The notes: generated by a model from the letters alone, not told the origin. 64,000 bases of DNA from Oscillospiraceae bacterium (GCA_017468865.1 JAFUHM010000082.1:1-64000); one strand, 5' to 3'. Shown: positions 8,089 through 17,246, counted from the stretch's first letter. Numbers and translations: made by a program.

Positions 8089-8748
8089 ATGCGTATAAGA
8101 AGAAAGAAATGGGCACGCCCCGAGCTGGAAGTGTGTCCCTATTATTATGAAGACCCCGAGCTCAAAGGCAAATGGGAGACGGTGTTCCCCGTGAAGAGGA
8201 CGACCTATCTTGAAGTGGGCTGCGGAAAGGGGATATTCGCCGCAAAGCACGCTGTCATGTACCCCGACGTGAATATCATCGCCGCCGACATCAAGGCGGA
8301 TATGCTGGGCGTGGCACGCCGCACCGTGGAGAAGGAATTTGAGGCGGCAGGCCGTGAACATGACAACATCGTCCTCACCCGCATGAACGTGTCGCACATA
8401 TCCGAGCACTTCGATATCTCCGACAACATAGAGCGCATCTATATCAATTTCTGCAACCCGTGGAACAGGGGCAAGCACAACAAGCGCCGCCTCACCCATC
8501 CCCGCCAGCTTGAGCAGTACAAGCAGATCCTCAGGCCCGGCGGAGAGATACGCTTCAAGACCGACGACGACATATTATTCGAGGACTCCCTCGAATACTT
8601 CGCCGAAACGGGATTCAGGACCCTTTATCTCACAAGGGATCTCCATGCGGAGAACTTCCCCGACAACATCATGACCGAACACGAGAAGATGTTCTCCGAT
8701 GAGGGGATAAAGATCAAATATATCGCAGTATCTCAGGAGATGAAATGA
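8089..8748 (+). CDS. trmB: tRNA (guanine-46-N7)-methyltransferase
   Basis: The 219-residue protein methylates G46 of tRNA using SAM. The SAM motif YLEVGCGKGIF, the downstream INFCNPWNRGKHNKRRL segment (the family's fPDPWpK-h-KRRl motif, here FCNPWNRGKHNKRR) and the late FKTDDDILFEDS segment identify TrmB. Its TGA overlaps the next ATG (ATGA at 8745-8748), implying translational coupling with the DD-carboxypeptidase gene. Confidence 0.93.
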   Translation: MRIRRKKWARPELEVCPYYYEDPELKGKWETVFPVKRTTYLEVGCGKGIFAAKHAVMYPDVNIIAADIKADMLGVARRTVEKEFEAAGREHDNIVLTRMNVSHISEHFDISDNIERIYINFCNPWNRGKHNKRRLTHPRQLEQYKQILRPGGEIRFKTDDDILFEDSLEYFAETGFRTLYLTRDLHAENFPDNIMTEHEKMFSDEGIKIKYIAVSQEMK

Positions 8749-10115
8749 TGTACAAAAGAATAACGGCGCTGTTCACCGTGCTGCTGATGATGATCCTCAT
8801 ATGCGATGTGCCTGTCCGTGCAGTCACATTCTCACCGGATTTCACCATCACCAGCGAAGCCGCAGTCATGATGGATCTTGACCGCAACACGGTCGTTTAC
8901 GCCAAGAATGCCGACAAGAAGATGTACCCTGCATCCCTCACCAAGATAGTCACCGCCATGGTAGTCCTCGACAATGTTGACGACATCGAGAACACCAGGT
9001 TTGAAGCGCCTCTTTCCGTGTTCGATGAACTCTACGGCATGGGTGCATCCACCGTCGGACTTATGAAGGATGAGATAACCACCGTCAAGGATCTTCTCTA
9101 TTCCCTCATGCTCAAATCTGCCTGCGAATCTGCGGGCATCCTCGCCTATAACGTAGGTCAGCACAGCACGGCGAACTTCGTCGAGATGATGAATGAAAAG
9201 GCAAAGGCCATCGGCTGCACGGGCACCCACTTTGTCAATCCTCACGGCCTTTATGACAAGGATCAGTTCACCAACGCCAACGACATGGCACGCATCGTCC
9301 GCTATGCCGTGGATAACTACCCCCTCCTTGTGGAGATCGCCTGCACCGTTGACTATGAGATGCAGCCCACCAATATGCACAGCGAGGGATGGGCGCATAT
9401 CTACCACACCAATGCCATGATAAATCCCGAGTCCTTCGAGTATTACCCCTATGTTAAGGGCTTCAAGACAGGTACTACTGATGAGTCGGGCAGATGCCTT
9501 GCCACCCTCGGCTCCAAGGACGGCTGCAATTATCTCCTTGTCACCCTCGGCTCTCCCCTGAAGAATGAGGACGGCGAGACTGTCTACAACCACTATGAAG
9601 ACCACCGTATGCTCTATGACTGGGCATTCGATCACCTTGAATACAAGCAGATAATCCCCGCAGATAAGGAAGTCAAGGAGCTTCAGGTGAATTTCGGCGA
9701 GTCCAGCGACTTCGTCCGCCTTGTCACCGCCTCCGATTACAGCACCGTATGGCTCGACACCATCGACGACAGCAAGCTCAGCGATGTCATCACCGTAGAT
9801 GAGAGCCTTCTCAATGAGGACGGCACCATCGACGCCCCCGTGGAGCAGGGGACGGTGCTCGGCACCTATGCTGTCACCTTCCACGATGAGGAAGTCGGCC
9901 GTGTGGATCTTGTGGCACAGACCGATGTCACCCTTTCCGTTGCCAAGTACAACATGGACAAGGCAAAGCACTTCGTCACATCAGGCTGGTTCCTTGCCGC
10001 CGCAGGCATCGCAGTGGTGCTTATCTTCCTCTACATCATCCTTGTGGCATCCTCCAACAGGAAAAAGAAGAAAAAGCGCCGCAGAAAGAAAGTCAAAGCA
10101 GGCAGGAATTTCTGA
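8745..10115 (+). CDS. D-alanyl-D-alanine carboxypeptidase (S11, DacF-like), membrane-anchored
   Basis: The 456-residue product has a signal peptide and an S11 penicillin-binding domain: S64-LTK67 for the SxxK motif and K241-TG for the third. The second motif, normally SxN, reads S125-A-C127, an Asn-to-Cys change. A C-terminal membrane helix (about residues 415-440) and a strongly basic tail (KKKKKRRRKK) replace the usual amphipathic anchor. The enzyme would trim D-Ala from peptidoglycan stem pentapeptides outside the membrane. The start overlaps the trmB stop; a second ATG follows immediately. Confidence 0.9.
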   Translation: MMYKRITALFTVLLMMILICDVPVRAVTFSPDFTITSEAAVMMDLDRNTVVYAKNADKKMYPASLTKIVTAMVVLDNVDDIENTRFEAPLSVFDELYGMGASTVGLMKDEITTVKDLLYSLMLKSACESAGILAYNVGQHSTANFVEMMNEKAKAIGCTGTHFVNPHGLYDKDQFTNANDMARIVRYAVDNYPLLVEIACTVDYEMQPTNMHSEGWAHIYHTNAMINPESFEYYPYVKGFKTGTTDESGRCLATLGSKDGCNYLLVTLGSPLKNEDGETVYNHYEDHRMLYDWAFDHLEYKQIIPADKEVKELQVNFGESSDFVRLVTASDYSTVWLDTIDDSKLSDVITVDESLLNEDGTIDAPVEQGTVLGTYAVTFHDEEVGRVDLVAQTDVTLSVAKYNMDKAKHFVTSGWFLAAAGIAVVLIFLYIILVASSNRKKKKKRRRKKVKAGRNF

Positions 10116-10131
10116 CCCCTGAAAGGATAGT

Positions 10132-10869
10132 ATGAAACGTATCGCCTTTCTTGACCTTGCCCGTGGCATTGCGATGATATATGTCATCCTCTACCACATA
10201 ATGTTCGACATCAGATACATATTCGAGCTTCCCGTGCCGGAGCTTCTCCGTCCCGGGAACGCCGTATTCGAGGCGGCGCACGTCATCTTCCTGTGGGTGC
10301 TGTTCTCCGTGTCGGGGATATGCCTGACCCTCTCCCGTGACCCGGTGAGAAGAGGAGCGGTGCTCTATCTTGCAGGCTTCGGCATCACCCTTGTGACCGA
10401 GCTGTTCATGCCCTCCGAGCTTATCGTCTTCGGAGTCCTGAGCTGTTTCGGAGCGTGCATGGTGATAATGGGGCTGTGCCGCAGAGCGATAGCCAAGCTC
10501 CCTCTGTGGACTGCGGCGGTGACATTTCTTCTCTGGTTCATCCTGCGGCACTTTCCGCAGTACATCGACCTCGTTTTCACACGCATACAGCCGGAGCTCA
10601 GCGGATACGGATACCTCTATCCCATCGGCATCATCCCCGAGGGATTTCGCAGTGCAGATTTCTTCCCTGTCATACCCTATATATTCATGTTCCTGACAGG
10701 CTGTATCCTCTCTCCCCTTGTCACGGGGAAGAAGCTGCCCGCCCTGTTCTATTACACCACCAACAAGGTGACTGCCCCCATAGAGTTTATCGGGCGGCAT
10801 TCCCTTATCATCTACCTTGCACATCAGCCCTTGATATTCGGAGCGCTGATGCTCATTCTGAAAGGATAA
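10132..10869 (+). CDS. HGSNAT-like (DUF1624) membrane acyltransferase
   Basis: The 245-residue polytopic protein begins RIAFLDLARGIAMIYVILYHIMFD, with the early Asp, Arg-Gly and His pattern of the heparan-alpha-glucosaminide N-acetyltransferase catalytic domain family. It ends with GRHSLIIYLAHQPLI, the conserved closing helix of these and related acyltransferases. About seven to eight membrane helices are visible. Bacterial members probably acylate a sugar of the envelope; the acceptor is unknown. GAAAGGATAGT precedes the ATG. Confidence 0.82.
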   Translation: MKRIAFLDLARGIAMIYVILYHIMFDIRYIFELPVPELLRPGNAVFEAAHVIFLWVLFSVSGICLTLSRDPVRRGAVLYLAGFGITLVTELFMPSELIVFGVLSCFGACMVIMGLCRRAIAKLPLWTAAVTFLLWFILRHFPQYIDLVFTRIQPELSGYGYLYPIGIIPEGFRSADFFPVIPYIFMFLTGCILSPLVTGKKLPALFYYTTNKVTAPIEFIGRHSLIIYLAHQPLIFGALMLILKG

Positions 10870-10870
10870 C

Positions 10871-11722
10871 ATGAAGCTCAAAGTATCCGGATACACCGAT
10901 GCGGATAAGAAAAGAATGTATATATTTTTCGGACTCATCTGTCTGGCATTCGGGATATTCTTCGTCCTAAGCGCCATCAGCTTCCCTCTTGTCACCGTGA
11001 ATTATACGGTGACTACCGAAAAGACTGACAAGCCCTTCCGTGTGGTGCAGATATCAGACCTGCACGACTGCTATTACGGCAAGGACATGAAGGAACTCAC
11101 GGATGCCATCGACAAGGCTCATCCGGACCTCATCGTCCTCACAGGCGACATCTATGATGACAAGCTCCCCAACAACAACACATCCGCACTCATGGAGTAC
11201 ATAGGAAAGCGCTATACCTGCATCTATGTCGCAGGCAACCACGAATTCTACGATGTGGAGCGGTGGCGCAAGAACAAGCCCATCGCCGAGTCCTACAACA
11301 TCATCGTTGCTGAGGGGGAGAACTTCACCTTCGGCGACATCACCGTATGCGCCGCAGCAAAGCGGCTCGAGGGCATTGATGACTGGGAGGAGGCTGTAAA
11401 GCGGTGTGCGGAGAGTGCCGACAAGAACAGCTTCGTTCTGCTCCTGTCCCATTATCCCCATATGATAGACTTTTACCGCTCCTTTGACACCTTTGACCTG
11501 ATATTATCAGGCCATGCCCACGGAGGACAGTGGCGGCTCCCCTGGTCACAGAACGGGCTCTACGCCCCCGATCAGGGCTTTTTCCCGAAGCTGTCGGGCG
11601 GCAGGTTTGACTATGAGGACACCACCCTGATAGTCAGCAGGGGGCTTTCCCGCACCAAGTCAAAGGTGCCCCGCATATTCAACAATCCCGAGCTGGTGGT
11701 CATAGACATCCTGCCCGCATAA
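10871..11722 (+). CDS. Membrane-anchored calcineurin-like phosphoesterase (YkuE-type)
   Basis: The 283-residue protein has one N-terminal membrane helix (about residues 15-40) and then all metal-binding motifs of the family: QISDLHD, LTGDIYDD, AGNHEFY, SHYPH and SGHAHGGQWRLP. The GHAHGGQ-rich ending is typical of the YkuE/LpxH-like outward-facing group. The substrate, a lipid or wall phosphoester, cannot be named. The ATG lies one base after the preceding stop. Confidence 0.87.
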   Translation: MKLKVSGYTDADKKRMYIFFGLICLAFGIFFVLSAISFPLVTVNYTVTTEKTDKPFRVVQISDLHDCYYGKDMKELTDAIDKAHPDLIVLTGDIYDDKLPNNNTSALMEYIGKRYTCIYVAGNHEFYDVERWRKNKPIAESYNIIVAEGENFTFGDITVCAAAKRLEGIDDWEEAVKRCAESADKNSFVLLLSHYPHMIDFYRSFDTFDLILSGHAHGGQWRLPWSQNGLYAPDQGFFPKLSGGRFDYEDTTLIVSRGLSRTKSKVPRIFNNPELVVIDILPA

Positions 11723-11744
11723 GACAATATATTCGGAGTAATTC

Positions 11745-12698
11745 ATGGAACAGATAATTGAGATCACATCACCCGACATAGCAGCCGCAGTGTTGGGTCA
11801 TCTTGACGCCAACGTCAACCGCATACAAAGGCAGTACGATGTCACCCTGCTCTCACGGGGGAGCGACATCCGCATAAGCGGCGAGGAAGAGAACGTAAAG
11901 CGTGCGGCACGGTGCGTTGACACCCTCTGCGCTATGGCGGAGCGCAATGAGGAGATAACCGCAGGCTCACTTGACTACATCTTCTCCATGGTGGAGGAGG
12001 ATCACCTTGACGAGGTGCTCAAGCTCACCGAAGGCGGAATATGCGTCACCATGTCGGGCAAGGTGGTCAAGGCAAAGACCATAGGTCAGAAGAAGTATGT
12101 CGATCTCATCCGTGACAACACCATTGTCATGGGAGTAGGCCCCGCAGGTACGGGCAAGACCTACCTTGCGGTGGCAATGGCAGTCAAGGCATTCAAGAAC
12201 CATGAGGTCAACCGCATCATACTCACACGTCCCGCAGTAGAGGCAGGGGAAAAGCTGGGCTTTCTTCCGGGCGACCTGCAAAACAAGGTCGATCCCTATC
12301 TCCGTCCCCTCTACGATGCCCTTTTCGACATGATGGGGGCTGAGAACTTCAACAAGCACATGGAGAAAGGCACCATCGAGGTCGCCCCCCTTGCATATAT
12401 GAGAGGACGCACCCTTGACGATGCGTTCATCATCCTTGACGAAGCGCAGAACACCACACGGGAGCAGTTCAAGATGTTCCTCACCCGTCTGGGCTTCAAC
12501 AGCAGGATGGTCATCACAGGCGACATCACCCAGATAGACCTTCCCGACAGGGGCAAGAGCGGTCTGGTGGACGCCATGAAGATACTCCACGGAATAGAGG
12601 GCATAGCCATAAACAGGTTCTCCGACCGTGACGTTGTGCGTCACAAACTGGTGCGTGACATAATCAAGGCATATGACAAGGCGGCACAGAACAGATGA
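11745..12698 (+). CDS. phoH: PhoH family ATPase
   Basis: The 317-residue PhoH-like protein has an N-terminal KH-like segment (to about residue 100), then the Walker A VGPAGTGKTYLA, the TRPAVEAGEKLGFLPGD motif and the Walker B region FIILDEAQNTT. Such proteins are NTPases linked to RNA metabolism. The phoH-ybeY order is widespread in Firmicutes and supports the call. GGAGTAATTC precedes the ATG. Confidence 0.94.
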   Translation: MEQIIEITSPDIAAAVLGHLDANVNRIQRQYDVTLLSRGSDIRISGEEENVKRAARCVDTLCAMAERNEEITAGSLDYIFSMVEEDHLDEVLKLTEGGICVTMSGKVVKAKTIGQKKYVDLIRDNTIVMGVGPAGTGKTYLAVAMAVKAFKNHEVNRIILTRPAVEAGEKLGFLPGDLQNKVDPYLRPLYDALFDMMGAENFNKHMEKGTIEVAPLAYMRGRTLDDAFIILDEAQNTTREQFKMFLTRLGFNSRMVITGDITQIDLPDRGKSGLVDAMKILHGIEGIAINRFSDRDVVRHKLVRDIIKAYDKAAQNR

Positions 12699-12753
12699 CG
12701 ATCCGTGAGAGGAGCCGACACGGCTTCTCAGGCTTTTTTACAGGAGGTATCCC

Positions 12754-13488
12754 ATGCACAAGGTAAGAGTTCATATCACAAACAAGCAGAAGAAGAGCAT
12801 CACTCCCGACATCAGGGATATCGTGCGCTCCTGTGCGGCACAGGTGCTTGCAGACGAAAAGTTCCACGACGATGCGGAGGTCAATGTCACATTCGTCTCC
12901 GATGAGGAGATACGCACCCTCAACCGTTCCTTCCGTGATATCGACCGTCCCACGGATGTGCTCAGCTTCCCTCTCGGAGAAGGGGGCTCCTACGATCACG
13001 ACCCTGCCCACGGACTGGCGCAGCTGGGCGATGTGGTCATCTCCTTTGACACAGCCGTGCGTCAGGCGAATGAATATGGCCACAGCATAGACCGTGAGGT
13101 GGCGTTCCTTACGGTACACAGTATGCTCCATCTGCTGGGCTACGACCACATGAACAAGGTGGATGAGCGCATCATGCACGCCAAGGAGGAGAAGGCACTC
13201 AACACTCTGGGCATATATCGGGGGATATCCCCCGTATGGGCGGTCGAAGACCTGTTTGAAAGGCTCTCCCTCCGTGACAAGACCATCGACCTTGCCAAGA
13301 AAAGGGGCGTAGGCAAAGAGGATGACACCTACCGCATCACCCGCATCGCCTGTGAGATCTCCGAGACATCCAAGCCCGGCGAGTGGTATTCATGCGAATG
13401 TATCATACTCAGGGGTGGCAGCATCATAGGCGGCTATGAGGTCCGCTTTGACACCAACGGCGACATGATCGACGACGACGTTATCTGA
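12754..13488 (+). CDS. ybeY: Endoribonuclease YbeY with C-terminal extension
   Basis: Residues 1-154 are a normal YbeY, the single-strand endoribonuclease for 16S rRNA maturation: the RPTDVLSFP motif and the zinc-binding H122-x3-H126-x5-H132 in HSMLHLLGYDH. The protein continues to 244 residues instead of about 155. The extension (155-244) contains ITRIACEISETSKPGEWYS and IIGGYEVRFDTNGDMI, with no cysteine pair or helix-turn-helix seen and no family recognised. The frame is uninterrupted, so it is a genuine fusion or added domain. ACAGGAGGTATCCC precedes the ATG. It is the last gene of the operon. Confidence 0.9.
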   Translation: MHKVRVHITNKQKKSITPDIRDIVRSCAAQVLADEKFHDDAEVNVTFVSDEEIRTLNRSFRDIDRPTDVLSFPLGEGGSYDHDPAHGLAQLGDVVISFDTAVRQANEYGHSIDREVAFLTVHSMLHLLGYDHMNKVDERIMHAKEEKALNTLGIYRGISPVWAVEDLFERLSLRDKTIDLAKKRGVGKEDDTYRITRIACEISETSKPGEWYSCECIILRGGSIIGGYEVRFDTNGDMIDDDVI

Positions 13489-13514
13489 GGCAGAGAGTAC
13501 ACATATTAAGTATA

Positions 13515-13556
13515 CATTATCGTGTAACTTTTGTCAATAGAAGTATCACGATAATG
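13515..13556. promoter_or_regulatory. Inverted repeat upstream of the GH13 gene (operator candidate)
   Basis: CATTATCGTG (13515-13524) and CACGATAATG (13547-13556) are perfect 10-bp inverted arms separated by 22 bp, 53 bp before the GH13 start. A TTGTCA hexamer lies between them, but no well-spaced -10 was identified. Centre-to-centre distance of the arms is 32 bp, about three helical turns. Confidence 0.5.
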
Positions 13557-13608
13557 TTACGCTTAACCGTAAATTTTTTTGAACAGGCTTCACAAAGGAG
13601 GAAGAGAA

Positions 13609-15351
13609 ATGAACTCACCCGAATGGATAAAGAGATCGGCAGTCTATCACATATATCCCCTGGGATTTTGCGGATGCGAGCGCACCCGTGCCGAATTTGA
13701 CGGCTCAAAGCAGCCTCACCGCATACGCAAGGTGCTCGACTGGATAAGCCACCTTAAAGCTATGCACCTTTCGGCAGTCTACTTCGGCCCCGTCTTCGAG
13801 TCCACCGCACACGGATATGACACCGCCGACTACACGAAGATAGATGCACGTCTGGGCACCAACGATGACTTCACCGACGTATGCAGGGCACTCCACGACA
13901 ACGGCATACGCATCGTGCTTGACGGCGTTTTCAATCATGTGGGCAGAGACCACTTCGCCTTCCTCGATGTCAGACAGAACCGTGAAAGGTCACGCTACTG
14001 CGGATGGTTCTGCAACCTCAACTTCGGCGGCAATAGTCCCTACAATGACGGCTTCTGGTATGAGGGCTGGAACAACTGCTACGACCTTGTCAAGCTCAAC
14101 CTGCGCAATCCCGAAGTGGTGGACTATCTCCTTTCCGCCGTCAGGATGTGGATCGACACCTGGGATATCGACGGCATCCGCTTCGATGCGGCAGACTGCC
14201 TTGACAACGACTTCATAAAGCGCATCCACAACTTCACACGCTCCATAAAGCCCGATTTCTGGCTCATGGGCGAGATAATCCACGGCGACTACCGCCGCTG
14301 GGCAAATCCCGATATGTTCGACTGCGTGACCAATTACCAGTGCTACAAGGGCATCTGGTCATCCCACAACGACCGCAACTACTTCGAGATAGCCCACTCC
14401 ATCGAATATCAGATGGGGCAGTACGGCGACATCTATATGTACAACTTCCTTGACAACCACGATGTGGAGCGCCTTGCCACCCACCTTACCGACTACGACC
14501 GCATCTACTGCTGCTACACCATGCTCTATACCATGTACGGAGTCCCCTCCGTCTACTACGGCAGCGAGTACGGCATCAGGGGCGCCAAGGGAAGGGGCGC
14601 AGATGCGGATCTTGCCATCCGACCCTGCATCGAGCTTGACGACATCCCGGGCAGGGATGACAGGCTCTATGAGCATATCTGCACTCTGGGCGCAATACGC
14701 TCTGCGATCCCTGCCCTGCAAAGCGGCTCCTATTCCAAGATGGAGCTGAAAAACCAGACCTTCCTCTACAAGCGTGAACTTGACGGTGATGAGGTGTACA
14801 TCGCACTCAACATCTCCGACGGCGACTACACATTTAACTTCCCCTGCAAGTACGCAAAGCTTGCCGACAGGCTCACAGGCAGGGTATTCACCTGTGACGG
14901 CGGCAGAGCGAGCGTCACCGTGGGTAAGGATCACTCCATGATACTTGTGGACGCATCCATGCGCACCGCAGAGGAGCAGACATCCGAACCGACCGTGACC
15001 GCATCCGAACCTCCCGCAGAAAGCATTCCCGCAAGTGAGCCCGCTTCCCCGAAGCCCGCTCCTGAGGCTGATGTGCCCAAGGCTCCCGACAAGCCCGGGA
15101 AGCGCCGCTCCTACGGCATCCCCGACGGGAAGCAGCTTGTCATCGGCGGACGCTACCGCCATTTCAAGGGGGGCGAATATGTGGTGACAGGCACCGCCTC
15201 CGACCACGAGACCCTTGAGCCCATGTGCATCTATCTTCAGATAACCGACAAGCCCCGTGCATGGGTGCGACCCATAAGCGAGTTCCTCGACGACATCGAC
15301 GACAACGGCAACCGCAGGGCACGCTTTGAGTTCATAGAGAGAGCATATTGA
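13609..15351 (+). CDS. GH13 alpha-amylase-family enzyme fused to DUF1653
   Basis: The start at 13609 is fixed by AAAGGAGGAAGAGAA; an earlier in-frame ATG at 13579 lacks a site. The 580-residue protein has no signal peptide, so it is cytoplasmic. The GH13 signatures are complete: DGVFNHVG, GIRFDAAD (nucleophile Asp near 192), GEIIHGDYR (acid/base Glu near 221) and LDNHDVER (Asp near 284). It resembles neopullulanase/maltodextrin glucosidases. A Pro/Glu-rich linker (about 455-500) leads to a DUF1653 domain (about 510-575: GGRYRHFKGGEY and AWVRPISEF). The role of that domain is unknown. It probably degrades imported maltodextrins or glycogen. Confidence 0.9.
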   Translation: MNSPEWIKRSAVYHIYPLGFCGCERTRAEFDGSKQPHRIRKVLDWISHLKAMHLSAVYFGPVFESTAHGYDTADYTKIDARLGTNDDFTDVCRALHDNGIRIVLDGVFNHVGRDHFAFLDVRQNRERSRYCGWFCNLNFGGNSPYNDGFWYEGWNNCYDLVKLNLRNPEVVDYLLSAVRMWIDTWDIDGIRFDAADCLDNDFIKRIHNFTRSIKPDFWLMGEIIHGDYRRWANPDMFDCVTNYQCYKGIWSSHNDRNYFEIAHSIEYQMGQYGDIYMYNFLDNHDVERLATHLTDYDRIYCCYTMLYTMYGVPSVYYGSEYGIRGAKGRGADADLAIRPCIELDDIPGRDDRLYEHICTLGAIRSAIPALQSGSYSKMELKNQTFLYKRELDGDEVYIALNISDGDYTFNFPCKYAKLADRLTGRVFTCDGGRASVTVGKDHSMILVDASMRTAEEQTSEPTVTASEPPAESIPASEPASPKPAPEADVPKAPDKPGKRRSYGIPDGKQLVIGGRYRHFKGGEYVVTGTASDHETLEPMCIYLQITDKPRAWVRPISEFLDDIDDNGNRRARFEFIERAY

Positions 15352-15355
15352 CAAG

Positions 15356-15381
15356 AAGGCACCGTCCTATGGCGGTGCCTT
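15356..15381 (+). terminator. Rho-independent terminator after the GH13 gene
   Basis: AAGGCACCG and CGGTGCCTT pair over an 8-base loop, ending in TTTACTGG, immediately after the GH13 stop. Confidence 0.8.
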
Positions 15382-15454
15382 TACTGGTGATATTGTCCAA
15401 ATCCTGCATCATATCTTTAGCAAGTTGCACGGACATGGAATTTGGTCATATCTA

Positions 15455-15483
15455 TTGCAATTTCGGATACAATATGGTATGAT
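15455..15483 (+). promoter_or_regulatory. Promoter of the secreted GH5 gene
   Basis: TTGCAA (15455-15460), 17 bp, TGG-TATGAT (15478-15483), with the start codon 69 bp downstream. Confidence 0.75.
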
Positions 15484-15551
15484 ATATAAAAAATGCGATG
15501 CTGTTTTTCTGTCGTCAGACAGGGAACAGCGACCGCAGGAAGGTGAAAAGA

Positions 15552-17225
15552 ATGAAAAAAGTCAGAAGAGTGCTGTGCCTGTTTACCGCACTGCTGCTGC
15601 TCATCTCCCTCACAGTCACGGGAGCAGCCGTATCAGCGGCAGACATGAGCGTCGCATTCAGGCAGAAGGTCATCACAGTGCCCGCAGGATCGGCTGTCAC
15701 CCTCAAGCCCGTATTAAACGGCGTGAAGTCCTCCGACCTTGCGTGGAAGAGTTCCGACAAGAACGTTGCCTCCGTTAAGGACGGCAAGGTGACTGCAGGG
15801 AAGAACGGCACCGCAGTTATCACCGCCTCCGCAGGGAAGGCATCCGCATCCGTCACCATCAAGGTGGGCAAGCGTGTTTCCTCCGTTACCGCCGCAAAGC
15901 AGACGGTCACGCTCAAAGTAGGGGACACATACTCCGTCAAAGCCACCGTTTCTCCCTCTGATGCGGCATACAAGGGGCTGAGCTACAAGGTGTCCGACAA
16001 GTCCGTTCTCTCCGTGAAGGGCAGCACCATCACCGCAAAGAAGGCAGGTTCAGCCACCGTTACAGTTACCGCAGCCGACGGCTCCGCAAAGAAGGCGACC
16101 GTCAAGGTGACAGTCACCGGGAAGGCAGACAAGTCCGCCGCTGCCAAGACTGCCGCTCCCAAGTCCGCCCCCAAGGGGAAGGCATCCGCAAACTTCAACA
16201 CCGACCTTACAGCTTTTGATATGTGTGATAACATCAAGGTAGGATTTAACTTCGGCAACGCCCTTGACGCAACAGGCGGCAGCGGCCTTTCATCTGAGAC
16301 ATCATGGGGCAACCCCAAGATCACCAAGAAGATGATGGACGATGTCAAGGCAGCAGGCTTCAATGCCGTGCGCATACCCACTTCATGGGGGAAGCACTGC
16401 GACACCGAGGGCAATATAGACAAGGAATGGCTCGACCGTGTACAGGAAGTCGTTGACTACGCATATGACGACGGCCTCTACATCATCCTCAACAGCCATC
16501 ACGACAACAAGTACTACAACATCGACAAGATGACCGCCGATCCTAAGGTAAAGGAACACAACCTCAAGATGATGAGCAACCTCTGGACACAGGTGGCGAA
16601 CCGTTTCAAGAGCTACGGCGACAAGCTCCTCTTTGAGACACTCAACGAACCCCGCACCGAAGGCAGTGCGAATGAGTGGAACGGCGGCACATCGGCTGAG
16701 CGTGAGACTCTCTCCGACCTCAATGACGCCATCGTAAAGGCAGTCCGTGCAACAGGCGGCAACAATGCGTACCGCTTTATCCTCGTGCCCGCATACGGCG
16801 CTACCTCCTCCACCCACATCCTCCGTCAGACCAGGTTCCCCGATGACGACCGTGTCATCATATCCGTTCACGCATACTCACCCTACAACTTCGCTCTCAA
16901 CGGCAGCGGCCCTGCCTCCTTCACCGACAGCGACAAGGCGGAGCTTGAAAGGTTCTTCTCCGACCTCAACAGCATCTTCATCTCCAAGGGAAGGGCAGTC
17001 ATCATCGGCGAAACAGGCGCCACCTACAAGAAGAACAATGACGACCGCATAGCATGGGCTAAGGTGTTCTTCGGCGGCGCAAGGAAGTACGGCATCCCCT
17101 GCTTCCTCTGGGACAACAATGCAGGACTGAAGAGCGGTGCGGAATGTTTCGGCTACTACAACCGCTCAAGCGGCAAATGGATGCACCCTGAAGTGACCGA
17201 CGCGATAATAGAAGCGGCTCAATGA
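15552..17225 (+). CDS. Secreted Big_2-GH5 endoglucanase (probable GH5_4-like)
   Basis: The ATG at 15552 follows AGGAAGGTGAAAAGA and opens a signal peptide (to about residue 32). Two Big_2 Ig-like domains follow (about 35-115 and 118-195; repeated VTxxxxxxATVTVTA patterns), then a Ala/Lys/Pro linker and a GH5 domain (about 215-555). Catalytic segments are LNEPR (acid/base Glu near 364) and IIGETG (nucleophile Glu near 485); GFNFGNALDA, RIPTSW and NSHHD are also typical. The subfamily suggests beta-glucan or xyloglucan hydrolysis. No dockerin or sorting signal is present, so the protein is released or held by its Ig domains. It has its own promoter and terminator. Confidence 0.92.
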   Translation: MKKVRRVLCLFTALLLLISLTVTGAAVSAADMSVAFRQKVITVPAGSAVTLKPVLNGVKSSDLAWKSSDKNVASVKDGKVTAGKNGTAVITASAGKASASVTIKVGKRVSSVTAAKQTVTLKVGDTYSVKATVSPSDAAYKGLSYKVSDKSVLSVKGSTITAKKAGSATVTVTAADGSAKKATVKVTVTGKADKSAAAKTAAPKSAPKGKASANFNTDLTAFDMCDNIKVGFNFGNALDATGGSGLSSETSWGNPKITKKMMDDVKAAGFNAVRIPTSWGKHCDTEGNIDKEWLDRVQEVVDYAYDDGLYIILNSHHDNKYYNIDKMTADPKVKEHNLKMMSNLWTQVANRFKSYGDKLLFETLNEPRTEGSANEWNGGTSAERETLSDLNDAIVKAVRATGGNNAYRFILVPAYGATSSTHILRQTRFPDDDRVIISVHAYSPYNFALNGSGPASFTDSDKAELERFFSDLNSIFISKGRAVIIGETGATYKKNNDDRIAWAKVFFGGARKYGIPCFLWDNNAGLKSGAECFGYYNRSSGKWMHPEVTDAIIEAAQ

Positions 17226-17246
17226 TACGACCCCGCTTTGATATGG

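Noticed and set aside
8832-9971. 379-codon open frame opposite the DD-carboxypeptidase gene
   Set aside because: It is antisense to a clear S11 enzyme; the translation is low-complexity Val/Gly/His-rich and has no start site or family signal. High third-position GC makes such shadows long here.
14359-15354. 331-codon open frame opposite the GH13-DUF1653 gene
   Set aside because: Antisense shadow of a gene with complete catalytic motifs; no ribosome binding site or recognisable domain.
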